Positions 24,271-36,426 of a stretch of DNA of 64,000 nucleotides are shown one piece after another. Each line of letters begins with the position of its first letter. The stretch's first letter is position 1. Under the pieces are notes generated by a model. That model was not told where the DNA came from. It did not search any database and worked only from the letters and a program-made list of their open reading frames with translations. The position numbers and the translations under genes are program-made. Origin of the DNA: Adineta steineri (Eukaryota; Rotifera; Eurotatoria; Adinetida; Adinetidae); the NCBI GenBank assembly GCA_905250115.1, contig CAJNOI010000144.1, forward strand, positions 168,807-232,806, given 5' to 3'.

Positions 24271-25996
24271 ATGGCGTCATGGCAAAAAACAGATTTTGAT
24301 TCATTGAAACATTGTGTAAGATTTCTTGTTGATGTAACTTATAAATAATTTCTATTTTATTTGAAATAGACATCTGATCTTGATCAGATAAACGATAGTG
24401 ATAATAATTTATACTCAACAACAGAATCAAATTTACATACATATAAAACTCCTGTTAAAAATCAAGCATCTCAAAAGAGTTTAAAAAAGTTATATGATCG
24501 TGTCAATCAAATACAACCAGAAAAACTTGATGAAGAATTACGCAAAAGAAATTTATCAACAAGGTAGCATAAAAAAAAATAATTTCAAAACTAATCATGA
24601 TCAAGAAATTTAATTATTTCCTTTGTGTAGAAGTGTTTTCATTATAATTGTAATCCTATTTTTCCTTCTGACATATATTGCATCTTTTAGTAAATTTACA
24701 AATACCAGTGATAGACAACTTCATTTATTAGTTGAATTGACTGACTTAGATTTGAAACCAAGTAATCTATTTTTTCTTTTTTTGGAATAAATAGAGGTGA
24801 ACTTGGAATTCGACGATGTCGCTTACAACATCATTTGAAATTAGAATTAATGTTTGAATGTGAAAATCCATTGAATATGATTGAACAGCCTTTTGAATAT
24901 ATTGCTGTTCTGGATTTTGAAGCAACATGTGAAGAAAATGCAGGCAAAAATTATCAAAATGAAATCATTGAATTTCCTATTGTATTAATTGACGTAAAAC
25001 AACAAGCTATTGTAAATTATCTTTCGAAAATTATATTCATCTAATGACATTATTTGTTTTTATTTAGGTTGATAAATTTCATTCGTATTGTCAACCAGCA
25101 ATAAAACCAATTTTATCAAAATTTTGTACACAATTGACAGGCATAAAACAAGTATGTATTTCAAATTTTTCATTTGGTCCATGATCAAGTTTATTAAACT
25201 ATAGAAATATAGTCACATGGGACTTCAATAAAATAAATTAATTTATAGTGTATAAGAAAAATCTTTGATTTTAAAGTATAAAAGATAAAAATAATATATC
25301 TGAACAATGCATTAGTTTGACATCTAAGTAGTCGAATGTTATAGACAAATCAAGATAAAAACCTTCGCGCTGTTTTTTTTTGTTTACTTTGGATTATTCT
25401 TACATACAAAAAAATTATAAATATTTTTTAGCGCCAAGTAGATGATGCTCCTTTATTTTTCGACGTTCTTCATAATGTTGAAACATGGCTATATGAACGA
25501 AATCTTCTTTCTTCAACGAAGCAACATAAATTGGCATTTGCTACTGATGGGTATGAATTGAATATTAATAATCTTCTTTTTTTACATATTATTTTACTTG
25601 TTTTTTAGTCCATGGGATTTTAGAAACTTTCTTCAAGTACAGTGCCGCTTAAGTTCCATACCTTATCCTTCATGGGCTGAACAATGGATTGATATTCGAA
25701 AAGGATTCGCGGAGTTTTATTCTGTAAAACGAACTGGTATAAATAAGATGTTACATAAACTTGGTCTTGATTTTGATGGTCGTCCTCATTCTGGTATAGA
25801 CGATGCAATTAATATTGCACGAATAACTGTCGAATTATTGAAGGTTTGACTTTTTAACAATGATTTTTTTTCCTAATTAATATATATTTAGGATGGCTGT
25901 GTTTTATCATTCAACGATGGTATACATAAATCTAGTTCAGAACATGCAGCAAACGCAGAAGTTAATGAAAAAGATCTCGTTGTTTTTGAAGACTAG
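24271..25996 (+). CDS. ERI1-like 3'-5' exoribonuclease (SAP + DEDDh)
   Basis: Seven exons: 24271-24315, 24370-24563, 24795-25011, 25068-25151, 25432-25550, 25609-25843, 25892-25996; 332 aa, close to the human ERI1 length of about 350. A SAP-like motif spans the second intron (KLDEELRKRNLSTR, then GELGIRRCRL). The exonuclease follows: AVLDFEATCEE gives the first Asp and Glu, FATDGPWDF the second Asp, and HSGIDDAINIAR the His and last Asp, so all DEDDh residues are present. Supporting family marks are FPIVLIDV and FCTQLTGIKQ. ERI1 enzymes trim histone mRNA 3' stem-loops, mature 5.8S rRNA and degrade siRNA in animals. The same roles are inferred here and are of interest because bdelloids carry expanded RNA-silencing genes. 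No broken residue is seen. Confidence 0.92.
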
Positions 25997-26653
25997 TCAT
26001 TTTTAATTTTCTCTTATTTAAATAAATTTCAAATACTTAACTAAAAATAGAAGCTCTTTTGATTCACGAATTATAATTGTCTCCCAGTATGTCCCTGGAA
26101 TTTCAATGAAGATGATGAGGGTTTAGTGACTCAAGTATACCCAGCTCTGATGTGAAATAATTCGATGTTTTTATCATCTGAGTAAAAAGTTAACATATAT
26201 ATTTCGCTATATAAACTGCTTCTAATAGATTTTATTCTCGATGCTTTCCATACTCTCAAAATCACCTTGGTTTTGGTGATTAATCGCGATTTTATTTGAT
26301 TTACCGAAAATGAAAATTTATTTGTTGATTAAGTGAAAAACAAAGAATAGATAAATAGGTGCTAGTTTTTTTTATTTATTCTCTTCTATGTATTGAACAT
26401 TTCTTGTTTTCATGGTTTAGTTTTATCAATATCAAAAAATTAATTTTGCCTTTTACTTAGACCATTCAAATGAATGGTAAGTTGTACATAAATCCAAATG
26501 CAGGGTGATGCTATCTACTACTTTTTATTATAATAAGATAAAAAATTTGACAACGTAGATCATTTTATAAAAAATACATTTATATAGTAGTAATAATTAC
26601 AATAGAAAAATCACACAATGTCATAAAGAAATTCTATTTTATTGTATCGATAT
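25997..26653. other. Intergenic between convergent genes
   Basis: The exonuclease and rhamnosidase genes end facing each other here. AT-rich sequence with possible poly(A) signals and no other feature seen. Confidence 0.5.
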
Positions 26654-29600
26654 TTACTGCCATAAAGCTTGAAATTCATATTGACCCGATCCAATATGAA
26701 CTGTCATTATACCAGTAATAGCTTCGCGTTGAACTACAAAGTTTTGAACATGAGTAGTGGTTGCATTTGCTGACCAAATAACTTTATCACCTTCAATCAA
26801 TGTTTGACAATGACTGTTGGGAAACAATGGTTCAAACACAACTCGAGCTTGTGTATTTGGTGGTATGGTGATGTGCATTAAGATTGAATTAGCAACTGTA
26901 TCACGTTCATCACGTGTATAAGAAATTTGAACCAGACCATAGAGTGTACTCAATTGACAGTTAAGTTTTGCTAACAGATGTTTTTTTCCTTCCGATGCCA
27001 TACGAGGTCTAATAGTAATCATACTTGGAGAGATATCAATACCAGCTAAATGAGAATAGAACCAGGCTCCAATACTTCCGTACATGATATGATTACGTGA
27101 ATTCATGCCAGGTCCTTCAGATGGTGCATCCCATAATTCCCATATTGTAGTAGCATTTTCATATGGATTCATAAACATATAACCATAGGATGGATATGTT
27201 GTCGTGGTAATCAATTGAAGTGCTAAATCATGATGGCCATTATCAGATAAAAGTGGATATAATTGAGCAGTAGACACGATACCAGTCGATACGTGATTAC
27301 CTTTGTCAGTGATATCACTAAGAAGACGAGTAAATACTGAAGCACGAGCAGTTTCTGGAACAACATTGGGTAATGCTAAAGCCAGTACTTGTGCTGCTTG
27401 CATTCCATCAGCATAAAAGTTCGTTGTAGTATTGAAGAAAACACGATGAAATTCTTCTGCAAGTTGTTGATAGAATGCTGAATAAGCTTGAGTATCTGAC
27501 GTTTTGCCCAGTACTTGTGACATATTGATTATAAGAGAAACATCATGAAGAAAAGCGAACGATGCATCAGATGTTGATTACTCATAGGATTTGGTGGTGG
27601 TGGAACCCAGTCACCAAACTGATAGGCAAGATTGACAAGACCTGTATTGTTATAACCACTGCGTATATTTTCTACGTAGGCACGAACATGATCATAGTAA
27701 TTAGATAAAATCTGGCTATCACCATAATGACGATAGAGTTGCCAAGTAATCGTAGATAAAGCAGTGCCCCAATTAGGATCAGATGGGTAACCTCCACCAT
27801 TTGGAACTACATCAGGTATGGCTCCATTACTTTGTTGAACATCACAGATTAAATTAAGAAAATTCAAATAGAATTTGATCAAATCAAAATTGTATAAAGC
27901 TTCGTTGACTGATAATGCTGCATCTCCCATCCAACCACGACGTTCATCACGTTGTGGACTAATATGAAGAAAAATAGGATAAAAATATACTTCAAATTGA
28001 TGATTTAAATTTAAAAAAATCGTACCAGTCTGTAGGTACCGACATGATATTGCCTAGTTGACCCCATTGAATATTATGTTGAATTTGATTAATGATTGCA
28101 TTACTACTGGAAAAGTTGCCTTTCAAAGTTGTTTCACTATGTACGACAGGGCATTCAACATCATCAACTGTCAATGGATTTGGAGCTCCAGAGACTTGAA
28201 AATATCGAAAACCATGTACAGTAAAACTACAAAAAAAAACCAGTACAATGATATATTCATAAAAAAGGGCGAGAAAACACATACGTTGGCTCATAGATTT
28301 CACCATTTGGATCTCCACGTAGCATGTAACTATCAAATTGTGTAGCACCGCGAAGATTTTCCGTATATATTCCACCGGTCCATTGGCTAACACGAAAGAG
28401 TATATTTGAAATATATCGTAATCTCTGTCGTACCCTGTGGAATGAAGTGGTTGCGATAAGATTTCGGCATGACGAAAATAAACACCTACTCCACGAAGAC
28501 CACGTAATTTGACACGACACCATCCTACCATATTTTGGCCTAAATCGAATGTGTGTATTCCTAAAGCATATTTAACAATAAATAAATAGATTATTATAGT
28601 AAAAATAAATATGTACCGACAGTAGGTTGTGATACACTGATTGGTTTCAGTACACTACTACGTCCATCCGTGAACGATGCACCTTTAATTCCACTTAAAT
28701 CACTTGCTTTCAAATATTCTTTATTTTGATTAAATACACTTGTTTCAAAATGTAACGCATCTACTCCAGCTCGAATCGGTGGCATGTCTTGCAATACCAA
28801 TTGACCATTGAGTGCATCACTAACTGGTGATGGTAAGGATTCTACCATAATCCAAGCTGATAATGAATCATTAAATCCTGGTCGTGTCCAGCCTTCACGA
28901 TCATTTCGAGCATCATATGATTCACCATTGTAAACACTATCGCGTAGAATAGAACCTTGACGACCCGTCCATGTCTGATCACTTAAAACTTGCATTTGCT
29001 CACCATTTTGGAACGTAATATTCAAAATAAAGAGAAGACGAGGAGGACCTACAATTATAAGAAGATAATTTCTATTGAAAAAATATTTTTTGCACCTTAC
29101 CATAGCTTGGTACACCTAGTTGTTCTCCACTATACCAACCATTGCCCAATTTGACTCCAACAGCATTCATACCAGCCTATATAAATAATTAAGTAAACTA
29201 AGAAAAGAATATGTATTTTTGAAAAATTATCCCAACCGTAATATTTGATGTTAAATCAAAAGATGTAAGGAATGTACGTATTTCGAATGTTGTCCAACCT
29301 GGATCCAATTTGCGACTAGGATCTACATTGTAACCATTTATATAGAGTTGATAATATCCAATGCCAGAAATATAAACAATAGCTGAACGAACAGGACTTG
29401 TATTTGGTACTGAAAATTCTTTTCTTAATTCATTCATATTGATTTGTGTCGAACCAATCCATAAAGGATTTGCATTTGTCGTTAAATATTCATGTAGATT
29501 GAATATTGCTGTTCGAAATTGAATCCAGCTAGTCCACTGAATAGGATCTTTTGACATTGTAGTCCAAATGCGTAAACGAAAACGATAGTTGGTTCCTGGT

Positions 29601-29938
29601 AAAAGATCATGTTCACCTGTATATGGCACATGAACAGATTGTGTCGATGCAATTCGTTCACTATCCCATTTGAATGAACTATCCGTTTCGGATATTTTGA
29701 TTGACTCAAGTTGTAATTGATAAGCTATTTGTTGAATATTTCTTTGAGTAGGATCATTTGAAATTGGAAGTTTCCAAGAAAATCGAGGTCTCGGCGTATT
29801 AATAATCAGATCGCGAGTTGTCTCAGTCTTGTAATGATCGATACGTACGTCAAATGGAGACAATCGTTGAGCATGAACCACACAGCAAAGTATTACAATG
29901 AATAGAACAGAATAACACATTAACCAACGCATAGTCAT
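26654..29938 (-). CDS. Alpha-L-rhamnosidase, GH78, copy 1 (one frameshift)
   Basis: Seven exons on the minus strand: 29938-29237, 29176-29101, 29048-28617, 28560-28434, 28386-28285, 28226-28026, 27958-26654; about 981 aa expected. Signal peptide, then GH78 domains in the usual order: Ig-like N domain (PRFSWKLP), the N-terminal beta module (GMNAVGVKLGNGWYSG), the concanavalin-like domain (HTFDLGQNMVGW), the alpha/alpha-barrel and C-terminal beta domains. The active-site motif is intact: TDCPQRDERRGWMGDA. The predicted job is cutting terminal alpha-L-rhamnose from plant, algal or bacterial glycans outside the cell. Near 27571-27578 the frame slips by one base, between NPMSNQ and ASFAF; coding sequence continues in the next frame. 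This is not in a homopolymer, so a true recent inactivation is possible. GH78 is bacterial/fungal, so horizontal transfer is likely. Paralog at 53.1-56.4 kb. Confidence 0.88.
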
Positions 29939-30424
29939 TTGTTATTCTGCAAGACAATGGTAGAAAAACTTATAAAAAATATGAAAAAATATTTCTTTTT
30001 TATTTGCTTATATACCACCATTATCTTATCATCCCTTGCTTTGTGTCTTGGTACTCTGTGAAGAAGTAAAAAAAGGTTTGCCTAAAACATAGATATAAGT
30101 ACTATTACAAGAATAGAAATTGTTGATGAAAGAATATAAAAAAAGAAAAATTCTTCTCTTCATTTTTCTTTTCAGCCCAGTTAACTCGTAGACATATTTT
30201 TATGATAAACATCAACTTTATCAACACTTTGGAAAGAAACCATTTTGAAAAAATAATGTAAGCATCAAAGCATGCATGATAGCATAATTCTCAAATGAAT
30301 ACTTTGAAGATAAAAAATAGTATACAAATTGTAATTAATTAACAGAATGCAGATTATTAAATTATTATATTTATTTACAAAGCATAATAATACAAAATGA
30401 GTAGATCAAAAGAAATATTTGTTT
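29939..30424. other. Intergenic, 5' side of rhamnosidase copy 1
   Basis: AT-rich with no gene or repeat recognised; it must hold the rhamnosidase promoter. Confidence 0.45.
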
Positions 30425-31500
30425 TTACGTCGATGGAATAATCTCGACAGATATGCGTGGTAATTCATTCATTGGTAATACTTCATTTTGAGTTAGTGTT
30501 CGCCATCGTTTTAGATGAATACCAAACAATACATAATGAAGCTGTTTTCGAAATCGGTCCGATACACAAATATAAATATAGAATGGAATCTAAAACAATT
30601 ATTTCATATTAATTTTTTTCCAACAGAAAAAAAAAGATTTATATTTACTGCATAATATAAATAATAAATACAAGTCGTTATTGCAATAGCAAATCGAACT
30701 TGAATAGCAATAACTGGATCTTGAGTAAGAGTAGTAAATGATGCAAAAGTAAGTACAATAAAGCATGGTGTAGTAGCAAAGATATTAAAAACAGTTTGTG
30801 CAAGTACCATGATGGTTAATTGAACTTCATGTCGATGACGAACAAGAGGAACAACTGTTCGATGTGAAATTTGTTTTACATTACGATATGCTAATAAACC
30901 AAATATGATCATTATAGTAAGTGGAATAATACACATTAAGACAGGTACATGAAAATCATTGTAATATTTACTGAAGATTGCGTTCGTAATAGTACAACTT
31001 GGTGTTCCTCCATTCGATGATACAACAATATTATAGTAAAGTAAATAAGGAATACCATAGATAGACCAAAAACTAATCATTATACCTGATAGGCAATAGG
31101 CTATTTTTGTATTACTCCATCGTTGCCATCGAGGATGAGCAGATGTTGATAAAAATTGATCAATTGTTGCTAAACACATACACATTGGAGAAACAATTGC
31201 ACACATTTGAAATATATAATTGCGTAATTTACAGTAAGCTAATGATGTTTGTGTCCAATCAACACCAACTGCATTAATTAAAACACGAGAAAGAAGACCT
31301 GTTAATAATTGGCCGATATTAATAATTGATACTACAGTTAAGTAGGATGCACTTGAACTTTGTCGATATGTTCGAAGACTTAGAAAAATAATTATATTAA
31401 TTATTCCTCCAAATATTCCTCCTATAGTAACGATTATACCCATGTAAATATAGGTATTGGATATAGCATGAGTTAGTGATGATATAATCGAGTCAGACAT
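30425..31500 (-). CDS. Rhodopsin-type GPCR with DQF in place of DRY
   Basis: Two exons, 31500-30649 and 30589-30425, joined in phase 0; 338 aa. Seven membrane segments. TM1 is GGIFGGIINIIIF. The TM3 end reads LATIDQFLSTSAHPRW, so DRY is replaced by DQF. A cysteine pair fits the loop disulfide (LAYCKLRNY; TPSCTIT). TM7 is completed only by the second exon, giving YYAIPFYIYICVSDRFRKQL, where PFYIY stands for NPxxY. The intron therefore cuts TM7, as seen in other rotifer receptors of this kind (inference). The tail ends in RISVEIIPST. Related to the receptor at 22 kb. Ligand unknown; the altered DRY may change basal activity. Confidence 0.85.
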
Positions 31501-32040
31501 GTTGAGCTAGAAATGAAAACTTGTTAAATGAATGCTTAGCTTTCATCATTGCCCGCCAGCTAGAAATAATTAAAAGTTAGATTATTTTTATCTTTAATCT
31601 TTCTGCACGATTTAGCCTACTAAAAAAATATGCTGAATCATTGCCATTCATGTCTATTAATGAATTTTTACTCTGAAAAGGAAATGAAATATTACATTAA
31701 GATTCACATCTCCTTTTGTTGATTAATTAACATATTTTTATTATAGAATAAGCTTTTATCTTCAATCTTTTCATTTTTTTTTTTAATTTACTCGTGTTTC
31801 AGACATTAAGATAGTCACCTTTAAAAAATGATTAAAAAAAAGCAGTGACTGGATATCCGGTTTTATAAATAGATTTTCATGTGAAATGAAAAAAAAATTT
31901 AATAGCTTGATGTTAAACGGTTTAGATCTTTATTAATATGTCGCATGATTTAGTTAACTAAAAAGTTACATCATCTATATTTTTCAAATGGAAAAAAGAC
32001 TAAACAATACAATATGAAATAGAAGTTAATTAATGAGTAT

Positions 32041-32091
32041 AAGGATGTGGGTGTGAAGTGATATAATCCTCATACATTCACCCACATCCTT
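32041..32091. repeat. TGTGGG-type hairpin, perfect 13-bp ends
   Basis: Starts AAGGATGTGGGTG and ends with its exact complement CACCCACATCCTT. It lies directly against the left copy of a 120-bp direct repeat. Confidence 0.8.
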
Positions 32092-32092
32092 G

Positions 32093-32210
32093 GAAAACAG
32101 ACGTCATACCTAACATTTTATTTTTTCAAAAAACTCTTTTTCTTCCGTTTTAATTAGCATATATGAAAACATTGTTTGTTCCTTTTAACAAATTATCTCG
32201 TTAGAAAAAT
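32093..32210. repeat. Direct repeat, left copy
   Basis: About 118 bp, starting GAAAACAGACGTCATACCTA and running through TTCCGTTTTAATTAGCATAT. It matches 32511-32630 at perhaps 85%. Confidence 0.7.
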
Positions 32211-32510
32211 ACTAAACATTAATCGTTATACGTCAAAAGGCAAGCAGATATCAGTGAATAATGTATGCAAATGAGTGTTGAACACAAAATAATTTTCCAT
32301 TTATAATTTCAAGTGAATCAGACGATATCTAAAATTGATATGTGAATGTGTATTATTTAAAAAAAAAAGAATCATCTCCATACATATACAACCAACATAA
32401 TGAAGCATTTTTTTAATGTTATGTGTTTTCTAGTGATGACGTATGATTTTCATAAAATTATAAATAGTTATCACAAAATATCTAAGAAAAATGTTACGAC
32501 ATACGGCAAT

Positions 32511-32630
32511 TGTAAAACAGACGTCATACCTAGCATTTTATTTTTCCAAAAAACTGTTTTTTTCCGTTTTATTTAGCATATATGAAAAAATTGTTGGTTC
32601 CTTTTCATAAACTATGTTGTTAGAAAAAAA
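32511..32630. repeat. Direct repeat, right copy
   Basis: Same sequence order as 32093-32210 (AAAACAGACGTCATACCTAG, TTCCGTTTTATTTAGCATAT), offset by about 418 bases. Suggests an unequal duplication or two insertions of one small element. Confidence 0.7.
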
Positions 32631-33354
32631 TGAAGAGGTGGATAAATAATATGCTGATTTTATGTTAGCTAGAGAAAACTAGAAAAAGTTATTTTATCCG
32701 AACTAAACTAATAAGTAAAATACACGTTTGAAGAAATCGAGTTGTTTCAAATATTTTATTCGATCAAAATCTTTTATTTGTTAGTCATGGATACAAACGA
32801 AAATCAAACATCAAATTCTGGAACAATAGCAAGGTATGTGCTTCTTTGTTCTTTTTTACAAGGAACAAAACTGGCGTTGTATTGTTTTTACAAAACAGAT
32901 TTCTTGGAAGAAAGAAACGGTCAATATGGATTATTGGTGGTATTGCAGCTTTTGTAGTAGTTGCAGTGATTGTTATTCCAACAAGTATTGTTTTGACAAA
33001 AAAGAAAACAGCAGAAATAGCATCAACAACAATATCGAGAGAAGACTCGACTACAATATCAGCAGAAGTATCAACGGTGAATGCTCATTTCAAAAGTAAG
33101 TAACGACTGTCTATAACGCATTGAACAATTTCACAATTATATATTCAACGTGATTTATTTTCTGCTGAATATCTATGTTTTATATAGCAATCTTCATTTC
33201 TACTGTTACTAAAGAAAGGAAGAGTTCACAAGAAATCAAACTTATCCTGTATTACTTTTCTGCATAAGCTAGTCAATCTTCAGTCGCTTTAGTCTCGTTA
33301 TATTCACACCCCTCAAGATGGACGATTAAGATTGGGTGAAATTTCATCCAGCTT

Positions 33355-33401
33355 TGATAGGTGGGTGTGAGTACCCATTCTTCACTCAGCCACACCCTCA
33401 A
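33355..33401. repeat. TGTGGG-type inverted repeat in kelch intron 2
   Basis: GTGGGTGTGAG on the left, CACACCCTCAA on the right. Imperfect; a separate half-copy (CACACCCCTCAAG) lies at about 33306-33318. Confidence 0.55.
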
Positions 33402-33634
33402 ATTCATTATAACACCAGTATTATTGATGTAATTTTGAAATCTACTAGGAAAAAATCTATATCAGTGAAATATTATTCGTGCCCGAACTGGGTGGAACCG
33501 TTGTGAAGTAAGATTCAATTAGACCGAGTGTGTCTTCCAAGTCCTTTGGACTGAATCCAACTATACTTAGCTAAGGCTAAGTCAATATGGGTAAGGTAAC
33601 TAAATTTTCTGAATCTAATAGAACCGAGTTGAAA

Positions 33635-33687
33635 GTGTGGGTGTGATGGTAAGATATCGACCACGCCCACTCACTCACACCCACATT
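33635..33687. repeat. TGTGGG-type inverted repeat in kelch intron 2
   Basis: GTGTGGGTGTGATGG on the left and CACTCACACCCACA on the right, with about 25 bases between them. Second family member in the same 0.8-kb intron. Confidence 0.65.
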
Positions 33688-35147
33688 TTTCACTGAAGAC
33701 AAGAGAACACATATTTCAATTTGTGCTAAATATTTTTGTTATACAAAATACGTAGATGATTCAAATTCGAGATTTTTTTATCCAAATCATCAATTCTGAA
33801 TCGTTATGCCAGTTATCAAAGACAATTTTCATTCAAAGAAAATAGTTCCATTCAGTAATTCATATATATTAATAATCAGTGATGTACAGTGATTATTTAA
33901 ATATATTTGTGGTTTCTTTTAGATTGGGTTCAAACAAATAATATGAAGGATTCACGAAAATCTCATACAGCATCTGTATCAAAGAATGGAAAAGTATTGG
34001 TTGTTGGTGGATATATTGAAAACTCTGGCTATGGTGTTAGCAGTGCAGAACTATACGATCTATCAACAGCAACTTGGACACTTACTCCTCCCATGAATGA
34101 TAAACGATGCTGGCACTCAGCATCTCTATTACTTAATGGGACAGTATTAGTTGCTGGCGGATATGACGGTGAAAAAGATGTGAGTAGCTCAGAATTGTAT
34201 CATCCAGAAACAGAAATATGGGAAAAAATTGGCAATATGAATACTCAAAGAAGCCAACATACTGCATCTGTCTTATCAGATGGAATGGTATTAGTTACTG
34301 GTGGAGACGATGCTGGGTAATTTCATTGAGATTTCATAACAAATTAGAAAACGTTTCTCTTTTCGATTTTGATATTTCAACTAAACGTATCATTGTAGAA
34401 AATCTTTAGAGACAACAATAAGAAATCTTCTTTCCTACATAAACCTTGAAGATTTAGATTGTGCTTAAAAACATCTCTTTTATTGTTTTACTATGTTGAA
34501 GTATTCCCATATGTTTCTTATATGAGTTAGTAACATATTATTTGTCATTAAGTCAAGCTATTCATTTAAGAATTTATTTCTAAGAAGTCTTTTTTACATA
34601 TGTTTTTTCACAATTTAATTTATACAAACTAACACTCGGATCAATCTGGAGTGCAGTCGTATTCAGCTAATCAATACAAGATAGTAAGAGTAGGAGAAAA
34701 AAAATGAATTTATAAATTGTTCTCATCGATCTATACTAAATCAAATAACAAATCCATATTTGACGGAATATTAAGATTTAGAAAAAGAAATCATTGATGT
34801 TCCTAAGAATCTTTAAAACATTCATATCAAAATCCAAACTGTGTAATTCGGATTTGTTTCATATCTATTCTTTATTAATTATTCTTATTCAATTATATTA
34901 CTGAGTTTCAATATTTTTGATAATAATTCTTTCCTATCTAGTTCATTATTTTTAATTAAGCCTAGTAACATCAAATGTTGGAGAAATAACCATTTAAAAA
35001 TAATAGTTCATGAGTTAAACAGTGATATAAAGTTCGAATCCATGAAAGATGCTCCCGAGACCTTTGCTCCCCAGCGGCACTTGCTCTCCTGAAATATTTA
35101 CTTTCCAATATTAACTGTCGATCGGCAAGATGATCATTATTAATAGA

Positions 35148-35230
35148 GCTTGGGTGTGAGCGTCGAAGATGATACAGTCGGAGAAAAGATTACAACACAC
35201 ACACCGACACTAACACCCACACCCACATCC
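35148..35230. repeat. TGTGGG-type inverted repeat in kelch intron 3
   Basis: The left half is short (GCTTGGGTGTGAG); the right half is a longer C-rich run (CTAACACCCACACCCACATC). Confidence 0.6.
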
Positions 35231-36014
35231 AAACTGCATATATATGAATACTTCTATATAAGTAAAAGTACATTGAGTTGTCTTTCAGAACAATCTATGT
35301 CTTCAGACTAATTATATCAGAGTAGACTTTTCTTATTACTATCAATCATTTTTAAGACATTATGTCTAAGTAACAAATTAAAATCGAAAAGAAATTCTGT
35401 TCAACAAACCATTTGAAACTCATTAGATTTCGTTTTTTAGTATTGCTCTCAATAGTGCTGAGTTATATAATTCATCGACTGGAACATGGACACCAATTAT
35501 TAATATGAATTATGCACGAAAATGGCATCAAGCAACTACATTAAAAAATGGTAAATTATTAGTAACAGGTGGATCCAGTGGAAGTGAAAATCTAAACACT
35601 GCTGAAATATACGATCCATTGAGTAAAACATAGACAACGACTGGCACTATGCGTAATGCACGAGCCCTCCATACAGCATCTGTCTTAGCCAATGGAAAGG
35701 TATTAGTTGCTGGTAGGGAGTCAGATGATATGACAAGTGCGGAATTGTATGATTCAGAAACAGGAAATTGGACAATTACTGGATCTTTAAATTTTGGGAG
35801 AGAGCGTCATGCAGCATCCGTTTTAACCAATGGAAATGTATTAGTTTCTGGGGGAAATGAATTCTTGTATTATTATTATAAAGGTTCAGAGATCTACGAT
35901 CCATTAACGGGGATATGGTATATGAGTGGTGATATGAACTGTGCAAGATTTGGACATCAGTCATCTGTTTTACCAAATGGAACAGTATTAATTACTGGTA
36001 GACCAAAGGGTTGA

Positions 36015-36426
36015 ACCTGACTTACCTAAATGCAATGCAGAACTATATTAAACCCTTAGGAACGGGCGACGTATATATACGTTCAGCTTCGAATTAACTT
36101 ATAATTAATTTTTGTATACCGCTTATGATGTTGTTATGATCTACGCCAGCACATAAACTGCTAATCTATTACACTGCTATTGATATTGTGATCTCATACA
36201 TATTTTGCTTTTTGTACTTGTATCCATCACTCGTGGTTTCTTTATCGTTATGAATTCATTTTTTTCTAATTCGTCATTATTCTGTCAATTTTCCGTATAT
36301 ATATTTGCATTGATTTTTATTTTATTTTTTCTTTATCAGGTGGTAATGAATTGCGACTTCTAAATAAAGAACGTAATAATATTTGTAATTGGCAGTCTGC
36401 GCGCTTATATTTCTTTTGTAAACTAA
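36015..36426. other. Intergenic, AT-rich
   Basis: Begins with decayed kelch-like sequence just past the stop, then AT-rich DNA with no feature. Confidence 0.4.

Larger units (their letters stand above)
31501..32786. other. Intergenic with a hairpin and a direct repeat
   Basis: Contains the TGTGGG-type hairpin at 32041-32091 and a direct repeat pair (32093-32210 and 32511-32630). No gene seen. Confidence 0.55.
32787..36014 (+). pseudogene. Type II membrane protein with kelch-repeat ectodomain, nonsense-interrupted
   Basis: Exons 32787-32833, 32899-33095, 33923-34316, 35441-36014. Exon 1 is a 15-residue cytosolic head. Exon 2 has a basic patch (FLGRKKRS), a TM segment and a Ser/Thr-rich stretch. 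Exons 3-4 hold about eight kelch units of bacterial style (HTASVLxNGKVLVxGG, SAELYDSETGNW), together a beta-propeller. At 35631-35633 a TAG stands exactly where the conserved Trp (TGG) of a blade is expected (LSKT, stop, TTTGTM), and the same frame then continues to 36014. The end is ragged: a NAELY-like sequence just past the stop lies in another frame. Either the gene is decaying or a shorter product of about three to four blades is made. The third intron (1.1 kb) carries a TGTGGG-type inverted repeat. Function: surface binding protein, ligand unknown. Confidence 0.75.

Noticed and set aside
35030-35055. AAGTTCGAATCC, like the T-arm of a tRNA
   Set aside because: No D-arm, anticodon arm or acceptor pairing at the right distance on either side.
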